Shown here in pieces: positions 36,524 through 49,400 of a DNA stretch of 64,000 nucleotides. The DNA is from Colletes latitarsis (Eukaryota; Arthropoda; Insecta; Hymenoptera; Colletidae). A model generated the notes under the pieces. That model ran no database searches. It was given only the letters and a program-made list of their open reading frames with translations, and was not told where the DNA came from. Made by a program: the position numbers and the translations under genes. The stretch's first letter is position 1. Each line of letters starts with the position of its first letter. The DNA lies in assembly GCF_051014445.1 (NCBI RefSeq), contig NC_135146.1, forward strand, positions 2,914,001-2,978,000, in the 5' to 3' direction.

Positions 36524-37171
36524 TGTTACGCATTTGCATGACGTAGGGTTTATGTACATACAGCGGCGCGACGGGAAATTGCTGGAACTGGTTTTATCAC
36601 CATCGAAGCTGCGATTTGAGCGAGGGAGATTCAAACGAAATCGCGTATTGTAATGCGTATTATTATTGTAGGAAATTCAACGCGAGGAAATCCAGGCACA
36701 AACCGAGCATTTGTAGACCGTTGGCGATACTTTGTGCATACAATGTAGTTTTGACCGTTAGAGGTAGGCTGTCTGCTTGTGGCGCGGATATGTGTGTGTG
36801 TGAGAATCGCTCGGTTGGCCATGTCGCCGGTTCTCGCTCGGAGGATCGGGAATATTCCATGGCACGCGCCGAGAACTTGGCAACCGGGGAAAGGAAGAAA
36901 CAAACGCCGATCGGGACGACTGGATATATAAGACCGAGCCCGCGTGGCCGGGTCTCTCTCAGTCTATACGAGCTAACGTGTTGCGCTAGAGAACGTTTTT
37001 CAATCGCTACTCAGAGATATCTAAAGAACAGTACTGAATAAAGTTGTTAAAGTATTTTTAACGTATTGAGTTGTTTGATTTCCGCGCGTCTCGCCGAGCA
37101 GAGCGGTTCAGCGCTCCACGGGCACCGTCCCACGATCTTATTTCCCTAACCCACCGACCACGTGTTCCGCA
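36524..37171 (+). mobile_element. Solo LTR of an LTR retrotransposon
   Basis: 648 bp starting TGTTACGC and ending TTCCGCA, with ACAG on both sides (36520-36523 and 37172-37175) as a possible 4-bp target duplication. It contains a TATA-like box (TGGATATATAAGACC near 36921) and an AATAAA signal (37037-37042), in the order expected for U3-R-U5. No internal gag/pol sequence or second LTR is present. Orientation is inferred from those signals. Confidence 0.65.
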
Positions 37172-38400
37172 ACAGTTAAATGCAAATCTTCGTTGATCGT
37201 CTACCGTCAACTTTGTTAATAACAACTCGTGAATGTAGGACAGTCTTTGTATATCTAACTTTACAATTCCACTTCAACTTGGTTGTCGGAAAGATAAATG
37301 ATTATAACTCAAGATTAACAAGAAAACAACGGATCTATATTTTTTTAGTTTCATATTACACTTGGTTTTTCACACGCGTCTCGACTCGATGAATTTAACC
37401 GAGGAAGTGTCGGGATTTCCCGAAGAAGAAGAAAAACATTCTTTGTTTCGGGAAAAAAGTGGAAGAACTCGATCCCACCGTGCCGCACTAGGCGCATAGA
37501 CTTAAGGTTGGTTTGCACGCGCTTGTATGAGTACGTTTTCCCAAGTGGTACGTTTTCACAGTGGTCCCAAATGCCGAAAAGATGGCCAAAATATGGAGTT
37601 CTTCGATTTAGCTAAAAATTTGTAGATAGCTGTTATAGAGGTCGCTGATTAAGAATTAAAAGTCATAATTAGAAAAAACAAAATGGCGTCTCCAATAAAG
37701 CTCACGTATATGCGAAGGAAATGTAGGAATCACGTGAAATTTGATACATAGGTGTTATCGAGGTCGCTGATTACGAATCAAAAGTCATAATTGCACCAGG
37801 TTCGTCCGTACGTGACTCCATCCCAGAGGCTCCCTGATTTCGCATCAGGTTCGTCCTCGTTATCAACTATCCTAGCGGCTCCCCGATTTCGCATCGGGTT
37901 CGTCCGTGCACCTAACTAACAAATTAATACCATATTCCATATTCTATCTCGTACTCGCACGCCACGTGCGCTGCACGGCCCTGGCTTGTAACAATATTAA
38001 AATGTGAAATTAATGCTTGCTAGTACAGAAGTATAAAAATGAATTCCTGTTTCCTCTGATTTTTCATGTCATATATTGTTCAGATTTATGGATTCTTCGT
38101 AAAAAAATTGTAAATTATGTTGATAAAAAACTCAATCATATGCGTTTTGTGTTGTCAAAGGACAATTTCATTATAAAAAATTAGATCAGTTGTTTGAAAT
38201 ATACATAAAAAAGTTTAAAGTCTAATGAGTTTTCTGTTGTCAAAGATTTGGTAGAAATCTATTCCTTTATAGTATTGCTGTTCATTTGTTACAAATAAAA
38301 TTAATAGAGTTCTTAAAAGAAGTACGCTACTTTGGCATTTTAAAAATCAAGTACTTTTCTTTATGATGTAAAAGCAAATATATTTACATTATCTGAACTT
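37172..38400. other. Non-coding region with two small tandem repeats
   Basis: A GAGGTCGCTGATTA-containing unit occurs twice about 121 bp apart (near 37640 and 37762). A 49-bp unit (CAGGTTCGTCC at 37797, 37846 and, as CGGGTTCGTCC, 37895) occurs about 2.5 times. The remainder is AT-rich without a supported gene. Confidence 0.45.
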
Positions 38401-38948
38401 TGTAACGCGACATAATAGATATAAGAACGACGACGCGACTTTCGCCAATACCCCGTGAATACCCTTAGTTTTAACTAGGATAAAACACCGACGCAGCTCT
38501 CGCCAAAATACTCAGGTAACGTTAAAAATAGAAAGGGTCGCGACCAATCAGCGGCGACCCAGGTCAGCGCTAGCGCGCTACCCCGAGTATAAATACGGGC
38601 CCTCAAGCCCATGTTCGACAGTCTCTATCCGACTAAGTCAGAGAAGCTCCTCAGTACCGGCTCCTACGCGGATGTGCCAAACTGCAGGAGAGCGCCCCAC
38701 CACCGTTCCGGAAGGACTACTCAATGCCCCGCACACTGGGCCAAAGTCTAACAATCTCCGACATCGGACCTTTGTACAAGAAGCTAAATAAACACGAGTC
38801 CGCCTCCGGGCTGACTCCTGCATCCACCAAGCTGCCAGTGTCTCTCTAAGCACCTACACCTTCCCCATCTGCCCCTTACCACCATCCTCTCCCAATCCGT
38901 TCCCGTTTTCCTCGCCGTCCCCTTCAGGAAACGTAACCCTCCCTTACA
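38401..38948 (+). mobile_element. Solo LTR with TATA box, poly(A) signal and 4-bp target duplication
   Basis: 548 bp bounded by TGTAA and TTACA and flanked by ACTT on both sides (38397-38400 and 38949-38952). It carries GAGTATAAATACGG (TATA box near 38588) and AATAAA (38787-38792), and is GC-richer than its surroundings. These are the features of a Gypsy-like solo LTR, unrelated in sequence to the one at 36524. No internal region is seen. Confidence 0.75.
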
Positions 38949-40963
38949 ACTTTCATTTCGATGATTTTGGAATTAATTCTGAGCGGTACTTCTTTGCAAT
39001 ATTAAATAGCAAAAATGTAATATTATTGGCAGGTCTGTTTAATGTCTTATTGTTAAGTTAATTTGTAGAAACTACAGTGCGTATTATAAATATATCAAAT
39101 CGTCTGTATTTAAGTGCTTCAACAGTTTAAGAAAAGATTACGATGATGAGTCATTTTAGGGTAATGTATAATATTACTGAAGTAAATGAAATGACAAAAT
39201 TACGAAACTTTAGTGTATAGAACAGTGATGGTTGTGTAAAAATATAAAAATACTAAAGTTTGGTTCCCGCAGCCGACAAGATAAGACGTATAGATTCTTG
39301 ACCACACCTCATAGCTTTCGCGTATGCCGTACACAAATGAACGTTCGTGTTAATGACAACCAGTGAAAACATCGGTCGAAAAGTAGTATTACCACATCCT
39401 TCCTAGTCCGCGTATACGTAACATGTGTATCGCAATGTTGGGAACTGATAAATATACAGAGTGTTCATTCTAACGATCGCACTGACTTTTTAAGCATTTA
39501 TACTAATCTGATAAAAAAATGTTTGCATTAAAAGTTAAGCAGTACTTTGTGGGGAATAAAGTGCAATAATAATAATTTCGAAAGATTTTTTATGCGATGA
39601 AAAGCTCAAGTTACCTAGATCGGGGTTTTCCACGAGGCGACTACGGGCCCAGGTCAGCGCTTGGTGCCCAGATGATTCCCACGGTACCTGACTTGCCATA
39701 AAACATCTGGTACCGGTTTTCGATGTTATTACAGGTAGTAAAGTCATAGAGCGACTGGCTTTGGAGGGCCATGCAGATTTAAATGAATTTAGTAATTAAA
39801 TAACCGCCTTAGTGGCACTTGGTTCTAAGCAAAAACTTGACTGTTATGAAAGGTGTGATTACGCCGCAACACATAATAAACCCTAATTGTTATTTCGTGC
39901 CGTAACACAAGTCATTAAACAATAGAATTACTTGCATCGACAATTAAAACAGCACATCACCTAGCATTTCTTCGATGGAAAACGAATAAGAGTAACAACG
40001 ATAAAAGACGTATCATTCGTTGGTGTAACGAAGACTGCTAATTCACTCTAAAAGGTTGTCACCATGTGCTTAATAGAACTAAAAAGTACTCGACGGTACA
40101 GAACTGAAGTAATTTTAAGAAACCGAAAGCTAGACAAGCAAAAGACAATCATAGAATATGTTCACTTCTACCACTACCAATCAATCTCCAATTACTGTAC
40201 TGCGGAAAAAATCAAAATTATTAACGATCAAGCACTCAAGACAACGATTCAATTTCTAGATCTAGGCGACAGCAAATATGTATGAGATTACCACCAATCA
40301 TTCAACCATTCAACCACCAATCACGATCTAATCTTAAATGCTACAGCAATTTCAAACTCTAACGAGCCATTAAACCAGTACGCAATTACAGAACGAACTA
40401 TCAACTTAACAATCTCTTTGGAGGAACTTAAGGCGTGATTTCACTGAGGCAACATTATGCGATCTGTAGTATACCACATATCGTTCGGTAACACTATGCG
40501 ACCTGAGACATATTATTAGAACTCAGGGCGCAATTGCCATATCTACGTGCCTGCGTGTATGGTGGGGCGCATGCGCGAACACCGAACGCTCGAGCAAATG
40601 GCCATGTGCAACTAAAGTGTAGTTGTGCGTGTTACGAGCATGGCATGTGACTGCGAGGTTTTGTTTCTTATTATATTATATTATATTGTATTAAACTCAT
40701 TTAAACATGTTTTTACCGATTAACCCACTCGAAAATCTAACACATGACGTTTGGTGCCATTTTATAGTGCTGTAACCTAGGCTTCGCATGAAAAAATTGT
40801 TGTCATCGATATTTGTATGCGAATGAGATGAAATTAAATTCGTTGAAACAATACGTACACCCTGTCTTTAGAAATCGAAGTAATGGAAGAAAACAAAGAA
40901 AAAATCGAAGATGATGGATAAGACATTTATTTGTTGGAGGTGAAGAATCGGAGAGGAGGTTAG
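38949..40963. other. AT-rich region, no gene recognised
   Basis: Only short reading frames without recognisable domains. The stretch 40440-40650 is GC-richer and leads into the Harbinger remnant, so it may be part of an old transposon, but its ends could not be found. Confidence 0.4.
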
Positions 40964-41065
40964 AAAGAATTTTTCTATAAGCTGGCTGTCGACAATGAAG
41001 CTTTATTTAAAAATTTTATGCGAATGAGTAGAGGAAATTTTGAATATTTATTGGAGAAAATCCGC
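40964..41065 (+). pseudogene. Fragment of a Harbinger/HARBI1-like transposase
   Basis: 34 codons between two stops read FYKLAVDNEALFKNFMRMS followed by GNFEYLLEKIR. This resembles the N-terminal part of HARBI1/PIF-Harbinger transposases (a block of the type FRMS...F..LL..I). The catalytic DDE region is absent. It is a short match and the assignment is tentative. Confidence 0.4.
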
Positions 41066-42324
41066 TGATTACAAAAATTAATATATTTAGCTACTGGCGA
41101 TAGCTATGTATACTTTGCTTTCGTATTTGTTCTGGATCTCTGAATTGAGTATCTCAAACATTATTCCAGAAGTGTGCAGAGCTTTCATCAATATTCTACA
41201 GGATTTTGTAAAGGTAAGTGCATAGAATGATATTATTATACATATAATTATATTTACATATGAAATGATATACGATAATAATGTAATACTAATGTATATA
41301 ATAATAGAGTATAAATTATTTATTGTCAATATTATCTGTGCTAAAATACTAAATCTCCTTCCTTCTATGCTCTATCGGCAAAGGTACAAACTAGCTGTGT
41401 ATAATTATTTCTAAATAACAAAATTTCTGAGTGTAGCAAACATATAGATTTTGATTCATATCTGCTTTCATTATCGTAATATGAATTCTATGCATCATAT
41501 TTTCCGGAAGATGCATTGAGTAGTATATCATTTATGAAATGTATTGCAACTATTTATGCTTTTGGCCTGATTTTTTGCAGTTCATTTCCTACATATTCCC
41601 CATATGTTAAACAATCATCCCTCCGAACAGCACGTTTTAAAGTAGCGTAAACTTCTACTTTGTGACATGAGGTAAATACAATGCATTATTTTTTCTTTTT
41701 ACTTTTTTAAATGTTTTCTTTCTATTTTCCTTGTCTTGTCTTTTGTTCCTATTACAGTGTGATTCATCAAGTATTATTTCTGAACTTTAAATATCTTGTG
41801 CGTTTTCAATATTTTACGAATGTATAGTTTGGCAACAAGCTAAAGTATTGATTTAAGTAAAGTCAGATCAGGGATTGACAAAAAATAGCTACAGTTATTT
41901 CAAACGTTTTTGTGTAATTTTTTCTTCCTCCTTTGAAATCTTTGAGAGAAATAATCCTTAAGTGTCCTTGCTACAGAAGTGATACAACTAAAAAAAAAGC
42001 AGCTTGCGAATCACAACTATAAACCATGTAATTTAACTTTATGGTTGCTATTCACAAAGTGTTCTCTTTTGAATTGTATCACATTCGTAGAAAGAGTACG
42101 ATATACACTAGTGTCCACATAAGTGACCAAGCTTGAGACCGGCCTCAGTCATTTATGTGGGCATGGTTAGTTCTCAAAATTCAACGGAGATAAGGAAATT
42201 ATTGTATAATTCGAATCGATTCGTCTACAGTAAACATTGGATATGCAGTAATGATTCTTAAAACAAACATTGCTCAGTTTACGTACAGTGAAGGCGAATT
42301 TTGACACCAGAAAATGTTTATATA
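41066..42324. other. AT-rich region, no gene recognised
   Basis: No reading frame with recognisable domains and no clear repeat. It ends at the TA duplication of the Tc1 element. Confidence 0.4.
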
Positions 42325-44004
42325 CAGTCAGTCCCATAAGTATTCGTACCCTCATTGCTTGTAAGAAAAATTTGTTGAAATTAAAGGATGCATTTAAAGT
42401 TTTGCAATAAATTTTTTATTATAAATGAACACATGTATAAAGTTTATTTATACCAAATTATAACGAAATTGTTTAACTAATAATAAAAACATATTGATTT
42501 TTCTCTGCATAGTACAGAATAGCACTCTACAAAAGTATTCGTACCAGTGCAGATTTTGTCAAAAAATCGCATATTATGGTAACTTTTTTACTTTTGTATT
42601 ATTTTTGTAGTATTTCGTGGGCCCACCTTTATGCCCTATTACATCGTTTAATCGATTTGGCCTACTTTCTATCAGTTTTAAAGTGATATTTGGTTCAATA
42701 CTATTCCAAACTTCTACAATTTTTTCTTTCAGCATTTGTTTATTGGAAATTTCATGCTTGCGTAGTCTTTTATCTATTTCCGTCCATAAATTTTGTATAG
42801 GATTTGTATCTGGACTCTGAGGAGGTATACGTACAAAATGGGGAACGTGGTAAAGTATCCATTCACGAACAATCTGAGCAGTATGCTTCGGGTCGCTGTC
42901 GTGTTGGAAACAATAGTCATCTTGCGGACCCAGCTTAATGGTACTTGAGTGTAGATTTTCTTCGAGTATATTTTTATACTGTATCTTATCCATAATTCTA
43001 TCGATAAAGACAAGATTGCCTGCTCCGGATGCTGCCATGTAGCCTCAAATCATCACGGAGGCTCTGCCGTGCTTTACAGTCGGTTGTAGATTCTTTAATT
43101 CTAGTTCTTTATTAAGCTTGCTTCAAACTTTTCCTCTTCCGTCACATCCAAAAATATTAAATTTCGACTCATCAGAGAAAATAACTTTATTAGGTATAAC
43201 TTTAAAGGTATTACTTTAACTTCTGTATGCTTTCGCAAATGCTAATCCCTAACTTCTGTTAATTTTACTAATAAAGGATTTCTTTCTCGGTGTTCGACTA
43301 TGAAAATTTTTACTCTCAATATTCTTCGACAAGTTTCAACAGAAACTTTCTTATTGAACATGTCGTTACACATTGTAGCTAACTTAGGTGCACTAAGTTG
43401 AGGATTTTGTTGCATTTTACGTATTATAGTTTTTCTTTCTCGAACGGTTAAAATCTTTGGTCTTCCAGTACATTCGTTATTTAACAAATTATCACTTGTT
43501 TTTATCCGTTTAGTGATGAATTGGATAGTTGATTTACTTCTGTCTATTATTTTTGCTATCTCAACATAATTTTTGCCCTCTTGGTGTAATTTGAAAATTA
43601 TTTAATGCTCTTCTAGAGTAGTCTTGGACTTCTTTCGACTCATTTCTGATTACTGATGTTATTTTAACATAATTTCGAACTAGACTACTTTGTTGGCACT
43701 CACTCAACCAACTGTAAACTCTGGAAATTATTTTCGATGTAAAATGACATTCGAAACAAAAGAAAATTGACTTTGCTAAGAATGGTACGAATACTTTTAT
43801 GGACTATTATTACGTACTATGTAGAATAAAATCAATATATTTTTGTTATTAGTTAATCAATTCTATTATAATTTGGTATAAACAAACGTTATACATGTGT
43901 TCATTTACAGTAAAAAGTTTATTGCAAAATCTTACATATATCGTTTGATTTCAACAAATTTCTCCCATAGGCAATGAGGGTACGAATACTTATGCGATTA
44001 ACTA
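42325..44004. mobile_element. Tc1/mariner-superfamily transposon, inactive
   Basis: 1680 bp flanked by TA (42323-42324 and 44005-44006). The terminal inverted repeats share CATAAGTATTCGTACCCTCA (the right end is the reverse complement near 43972-43996), while the outermost ~14 bp differ. The transposase on the - strand is broken. Confidence 0.88.
42574..43487 (-). pseudogene. Tc1-type transposase, broken
   Basis: The N-terminal helix-turn-helix part (GRPKILTVRERKTIIRKM, 43487-43242) and the C-terminal catalytic part (QHDSDPKHTA, then SPDTNPIQNLW, 43038-42574) are each open but are separated by ~200 bp with stops and frameshifts. DSDPKHTA and SPDLNPIE-type blocks hold the second and third acidic residues of the DD34E triad. 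The middle region with the first Asp is damaged. Confidence 0.88.
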
Positions 44005-44703
44005 TACGGCCATGTCGTCGAGACTCGAAATCGTCTTTAGCTTTTACCGACAGCCGTAGTTGACAACTGAAGAAAAGGACAGCGAGTGAGAACGAGTGGG
44101 AGCGAATGAGAAAAAATAAACGGCAGTCAAAGAAAAGGGTAACGAATGAAAAAAATGAACTGAAGTTGAAGAAACGGACTCTGTATGATTTTTCGTCTGT
44201 TCTGTCCATTTCAAATCAGTGATTTAATGAAATTATTAATATTTGTGTCATTCTACAACAAATCAGTTACTTTTTGGACACTCAATTAGCTGATATTACG
44301 TTCTCTTTAAATTTGCAAGGTTTATTTCTACATGTTTCAGTGACATTTCACAATTTTTTAGGCGAAAAAAAGTTAAAACTGACGATACTGTATACTCTCA
44401 AACACAGTCGCTTTTAAAAAAGGTTGTCTCACGGTATTCATGGCTTTGACCATTTTGTTTATTTCAAATGAAAAAACGTGAAAGATGTTGAATTAGTATG
44501 AGGATGTAACGTGTATACGCCCCCCCCCCCCGCCCCGGGCGTGAACCGATCTCCGTCAGATACAGTCTCTGCGGCCGGTGGTTCACCGCGCGGCCGCTAG
44601 GAGTCCCCGCGCTCTCGTAATTAATTACGGGCCGTGCGAATATTAAAACCAGGCTACCGGTTGGATTTGGGGAGTCGTATCTTGCTCGTCAGAGCCTCAT
44701 GCA
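44005..44703. other. Non-coding region with a GC-rich patch
   Basis: AT-rich to 44503, then a GC-rich stretch (44520-44640) with a run of C and an inverted GCGGCCG/CGGCCGC motif. The TGTAACGTG at 44504 could begin an LTR, but no matching end was found. The patch lies just before the small frame at 44704 and could be its promoter region. Confidence 0.35.
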
Positions 44704-44928
44704 ATGACGACAGATTCAGTAAAAATGGTTACACGAGCTCCATTTTTGAATAACATGAGAGTGCGAAGGGCACTCTCGCTGCCGATCCACCGGACCCTAC
44801 CCAGCGACTCTAAGTTTACTGTGGTCAATTCCGATCGTACCATTTCTACCTATGCCAGCAGTGTAGCCAAATCGGGCATAATTGAGTGTATCGAAATCGA
44901 CAGTAGTGACGACGAACTTAGCGTTTAA
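44704..44928 (+). CDS. Small hypothetical protein (74 aa), possibly transposon-borne
   Basis: Starts MTTDSVKMVTRAPF and ends with an acidic tail, SGIIECIEIDSSDDELSV. No family recognised. The tail is repeated on the - strand near 54470-54400 as SGITECIKIDNSDDEL, and part of it again on + near 54475. The last ~60 bp therefore belong to the inverted arms of the fold-back element, and the differences keep the reading frame. It may be an exon of a gene carried by that element, or chance. Confidence 0.3.
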   Translation: MTTDSVKMVTRAPFLNNMRVRRALSLPIHRTLPSDSKFTVVNSDRTISTYASSVAKSGIIECIEIDSSDDELSV

Positions 44929-45459
44929 CGGAGTGGTGGGGATAGCAGGCATATACTACCGCATGAGCCACGTGTACGTGAGCTCGGCACTTCGCACAAT
45001 TTCGGGAAAATGATAAAGAACGCTAGTTTGAGCCTTTCCTTCTTGCTCTTGTAAAAGAGAAACAGCTGAAATACGACCTCGCGATAATCGGCATGCGATT
45101 CCAAGTCTCGACTGCCCCAGCATTTTTACTTTCCGACCTATGTAAAGTATAAGGAAAGTACCATAATGAAAAAAAATTTCGAAAATTTATTTTTAGCGGA
45201 AATACACGTTTTAGGATCCCCTGATCATATTGTGACTATTAAAAAAAAAGAAATTTTTCTTTGTTCCTATGTTATTAACCCTTTGCGCTCGAGGCCGTTT
45301 CCGTGCGGACCAACCAGCAACTCGAGACGTTTCGTAGCGCTTTTGGTGACTTTACTACCTCTAACATAAAATGATTACACACGCAAAGTAACTTACAAAA
45401 CTTTTATTTTTTAATATTTAATGTATCTTTACATCTTTACGAGGATAATTTGTTTAACA

Positions 45460-45907
45460 TTATTCTTTGTAATTTTGCTTTGTATGATATTTCATGTAAC
45501 AATTGCCGAGATGTAGGCCCGGCTTATCGGGACAAGTATCACAATAGTACGTCGTTTGATGTCTTTTGCCATGTCTACTTCTTTGAGAGTAGACTTTACA
45601 ATCCTTCCTAACTCCCGTTAGAATGTTATGCAGTTTTCCATTTAAGCGGTCGTTTTCAGAACTGGAGGTTGAGGTTGAAGATCGAGCACGTGTCTGATGA
45701 AAATCTCCAGACAATTGCTGAACTAAGGTTTTCACATACCTCAAGTGACTAAGCGGCTGTTCTCCTCTCTGCTGTTTAGTCATTTTATAAAGTAAATACG
45801 AATTTATTGAGCAAATTTCAAGCCCCCAAAAAAACAGTTTACGCCACCATTTCAAGGATTTTCGTAAGAAACAGTACGTTGCAGCTAATTGATCTGCACG
45901 ATCAAGC
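45460..45907 (-). pseudogene. piggyBac transposase, C-terminal part
   Basis: From the junction the frame reads DRADQLAATYCFLRKSLKWW, matching the piggyBac block around the third catalytic Asp (VDxxDQ), then FFWGLEICSINSYLLYK. It ends with a cysteine-rich tail (CDTCPDKPGLHLGNCY) typical of PGBD-type proteins. The VDRADQ motif sits right at the edge of the inserted satellite scrap. Everything between LQEYWS of the N-terminal part and this point, roughly 250 residues including the first two catalytic Asp, is missing. Confidence 0.85.
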
Positions 45908-45947
45908 CAACAAGTCCGCGAAAAATGGCAAAGTATGAGCCAGATGA
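45908..45947 (-). repeat. ~40-bp satellite scrap between poly(A) of copy D and piggyBac
   Basis: On the - strand ATCATCTGGCTCATACTTT then CCATTTTTCGCGGACTTGTTGG follows the poly(A) of copy D. This is satellite monomer sequence with a few changes. No satellite is present on the other side of the element. Confidence 0.85.
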
Positions 45948-46483
45948 TTTTTTTTTTTTTTTTTTTTGTCGTGGGGAAAATCTTCGAAAGACTCCCTCCC
46001 ACCTCCTTGGGGAGAGGTGGGAGGGGTGTGTGGGATTCCCCGCGCCCGTACAACGACAGGCGCGGGACCTACCCACTAAAAACCCCACGGTGACCCTTCG
46101 GCACGCTTTGGGAGGATACCGGGAATCGCTCGAAGCATTCTTCCGGTATCCTCCCCGTGCCCGCGCTTTCGCGCCCATCCCCCGGGGGGACAATCGGTCC
46201 CCCCAGTAGACACACTGCCTCATAGCGGCGGGACGGGGCCACTCCATCCCGCCGCTATCCGTCCCGGGGCCGCGTTTAGTGGCGGCTGCGAGCCCCAACT
46301 CGCAACCGCCCGCGACCCCGTTTCCACCCCTCGGCGGCCGGGCGTTCATGGCCGCACCAGACCGCCGAGGGTGCCTCCCCTTGCGTCGGACCGGTAGGGG
46401 GAGGCACTCCTACCCCCAACCGGTCCGACCCGGCGCCGCCTGGCGGGAGGAGGGTCCCCTCAGGACCCCCCTCCCAGCCTAGG

Positions 46484-49400
46484 TCATCCGCCACGCCGAG
46501 GCGGCCGCCCGCGACGCCTCGCGACCGGGCGACGACCTCGGGCCACCGCACGAGCGCGAGCTTCAGCGGCGCGCTGAAGCTCGCGCTCCCTCCCCGCGGC
46601 CTCCTTCTGCAACATTACGTTCTCGCAGAAGGAGGCCACGGCCCTCCACTTCTCCTCGCTGCCGAGCATGGCGCGCACCACGCCCGGCAGCGAGACATCC
46701 CGCCCGACGACGCCGACCAGGACACGGCGCTCCCCCTCCCACGCGGGGCATACCTCCAGGGTATGATCCGCCGTGTCCTGCTCAGCGTCGCAGTGGCAGC
46801 AACGCGCCGTCGGCTCCTTCCCTATCCGGCACAGGTATCTTCCGAAGCTGCCATGCCCGGAAAATACCTGTGCCAGCCGGTAGGTGAGGCTGCCATGGTC
46901 TCTGTCCAGCCACTCCTTCAGGAGTGGCCGAACAGCCCCGACAGTCCGGTGCCCCGCGGTTGGCAGAGCCAGCCGCTCCTGCCACGCGAGCAACACGGAC
47001 TGCCGGGCCTGGCGCTTCAAATCGCCCCAAGCAGGTTCCTGCCCGCCCGGGACCGCCCCCACCCCCGCGCGACGGTCGACGCGGTGCCGGTACATCGCCG
47101 CGTGCGACCGCGCGAGCAGGTCCATGGGCGGCATCCCCGCTAGAACCGTCGCCGCCCCATGTGACATGGTCCGATACCCGCGGACGACCCTGAGCGCCAT
47201 GCGCCTCTGCACCCGACGCAGCATAGTCATGCTGCGCCGGGAGGCAGCCAGGTCGTCCGCCCAGACGGGGGCCCCGTATAGGGCCACCGACTGGACCATT
47301 GCCACATAGAGGCGACGAACTCGGCCCGCCGGGCCCCCCAGGTTGGGCAGGATCCGGCCCAGAGCCGCAACCATCCTTTCCAACCGGGGGACCAGGCAGC
47401 GGAAATGCTTCTCGAAACGCCAGTGGCTATCGAGGATCAGCCCCAGATATCTGATCTGGGGCTTCACCTCGATGTCAGCCCCACCCACCCGAATCAGAGG
47501 GGGTGGCGGATCCTGCCGAGGTGAATGAAACGCAATCACCTCGGTCTTATGGACCGCCACCGTCATCCCCATCCCCCTGATCCGGTCGACGACGCGTTGC
47601 GACCCCTCCTCCGCGCGACGCATGGCCCTCCCCCAGTGCGCCCCGACGGCCAGCACCAGTGTGTCATCCGCATAACACACCGTGCTGACGCCGTCGGGGA
47701 GGCCGGCCCGCAACACCGAGTCGTACGCGATGTTCCACAGGAGTGGCCCGAGGACCGACCCCTGCGGAACTCCGCAGTACACCTCCCTCCGCATATCACC
47801 ATCCCGGCCCGGATACTCGATCCACCTGCCGCGGAGATAATCCCCGACGACCGCCCTGAGACAAGGGGGGACTCGATGATATTCGAGCCCCCTCCTTATC
47901 CCTTCCCAGGGGAGGGTGTTAAAGGCATTGGCAATATCCTTGGATATTGCCAATGCCACCCCTCCCCGGGAGACGGCCGCCTCCGAGAGGGCCCTCACAC
48001 GGCCTATCGCGTCGATAGTCGATCGGCCCCCCCGGAAACCGAACTGGCAGTCGGCCAGACCGGGATCACCCCGCGACAGGTGCTCGACGAGGCGGGCAGC
48101 AATCACACGCTCGAAGAGCTTGCCCACCTCGTCGAGGAGACAAATGGGCCGGTATGCGGAGGGAAACTCCGCGGGCCGACCCTCCTTCCGGAGGAGGACC
48201 ATCCTCGCCACCTTCCAACTGGGGGGGAATCGCCCGTCTCTCAGGCAGCGGTCGAACAACCGCCTGAGGTCGGCCCCAAGGACGCCCTGGGTCAAGACCC
48301 AAACCCGGCCGGGCACACCATCCGGACCCGGGGCCGTGTTACGAACCCCGAGCCGTCTGATGGCCGCTGCCAGCTCCTCCTGCGTGACCCCCAGCTCGGC
48401 CGTCCACTCCACTGGGACAGCCGCCGCCGCCGGAGGACGCGGTCCCCTCTCCCCAATTGGGAAGAGTGTATTGACCACGTCCTCCAGCAGCCGGGGGTCA
48501 AGACCCTCGGTGACGGGTGGCGCCCACGGGCGGAGCTTATTCAGCACCACCTTATATGGGCGCCCCCATGGATCGTCATCAAGGGTCTGGAGGAGCTCCT
48601 TCCATGCCTGGGTCTTGGCCCGTTTGATGGCGACCTGCAGAGCAACCCGCGCCACGCGGTATGCTCCATAGAGGTCATCAGCTGCCCTCGCTCGCGCCAC
48701 GCCGTCGCCTGTACGTTGACGACGGCGCGCGCGGGTGCACTGGCGTCGGGCGCGGACAGTCGCGACTCGCAACTCCGCGATCGCGTCCGACCACCAGTAC
48801 ACCGCCCGGCGAGGAGAAGCCCGCCCGACCCGAGGCATCGCCGCGTCGCAAATACCCGCGACCAATGCTCCGAGCCGGGCGACCTCCTCCTCTATGCTCG
48901 GCAACTCGGCCGCTCCCTGCGGCCAAGTTGCAGCGAGGGCAGCTGCCATCAGGGCGTCCTTGTCCAGGCGCCGAAGCGCCGAGCGGCGTGGTGGGGTGCC
49001 ACGCAGGCGGCCGTGTCGGGATGCACTCGCGGCGGCAGAGACCTCCATCCGGATGTACCGGTGATCGGAGAGTGTCTCTGCCCCCGCGACCACGTGCCAA
49101 CCCGACACCATGCGCACGGCGTTGGGGGTCGCGAATCCAACATCCACGATGGACCCCCCATATCGCCGCACGCATGTGTGCTCCGACCCCCGGTTCAATA
49201 CCCGGAGGTCGAGCCCCGCCGCCCAATCGCCCAGGATCCCGCCGCGAACGGAGGTCCTGGGGGATCCCCAAGCCACCGACTTGGCATTAAAATCCCCCAG
49301 GACCAGCACCGGCCGGGCCGCGTAGCGCTGCACGCATGCCGCGACCTCGGCCAGGTACAGCTCGAACGCAGCGTGACCGCTACGGGGCGAAATGTAGCAC

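Noticed and set aside
37797..37920. Paired words CCCTGATTTCGCATCAGG and CCCCGATTTCGCATCGGG as possible RNA hairpin genes
   Set aside because: They are better explained as units of a 49-bp tandem repeat; there is no promoter or terminator context.
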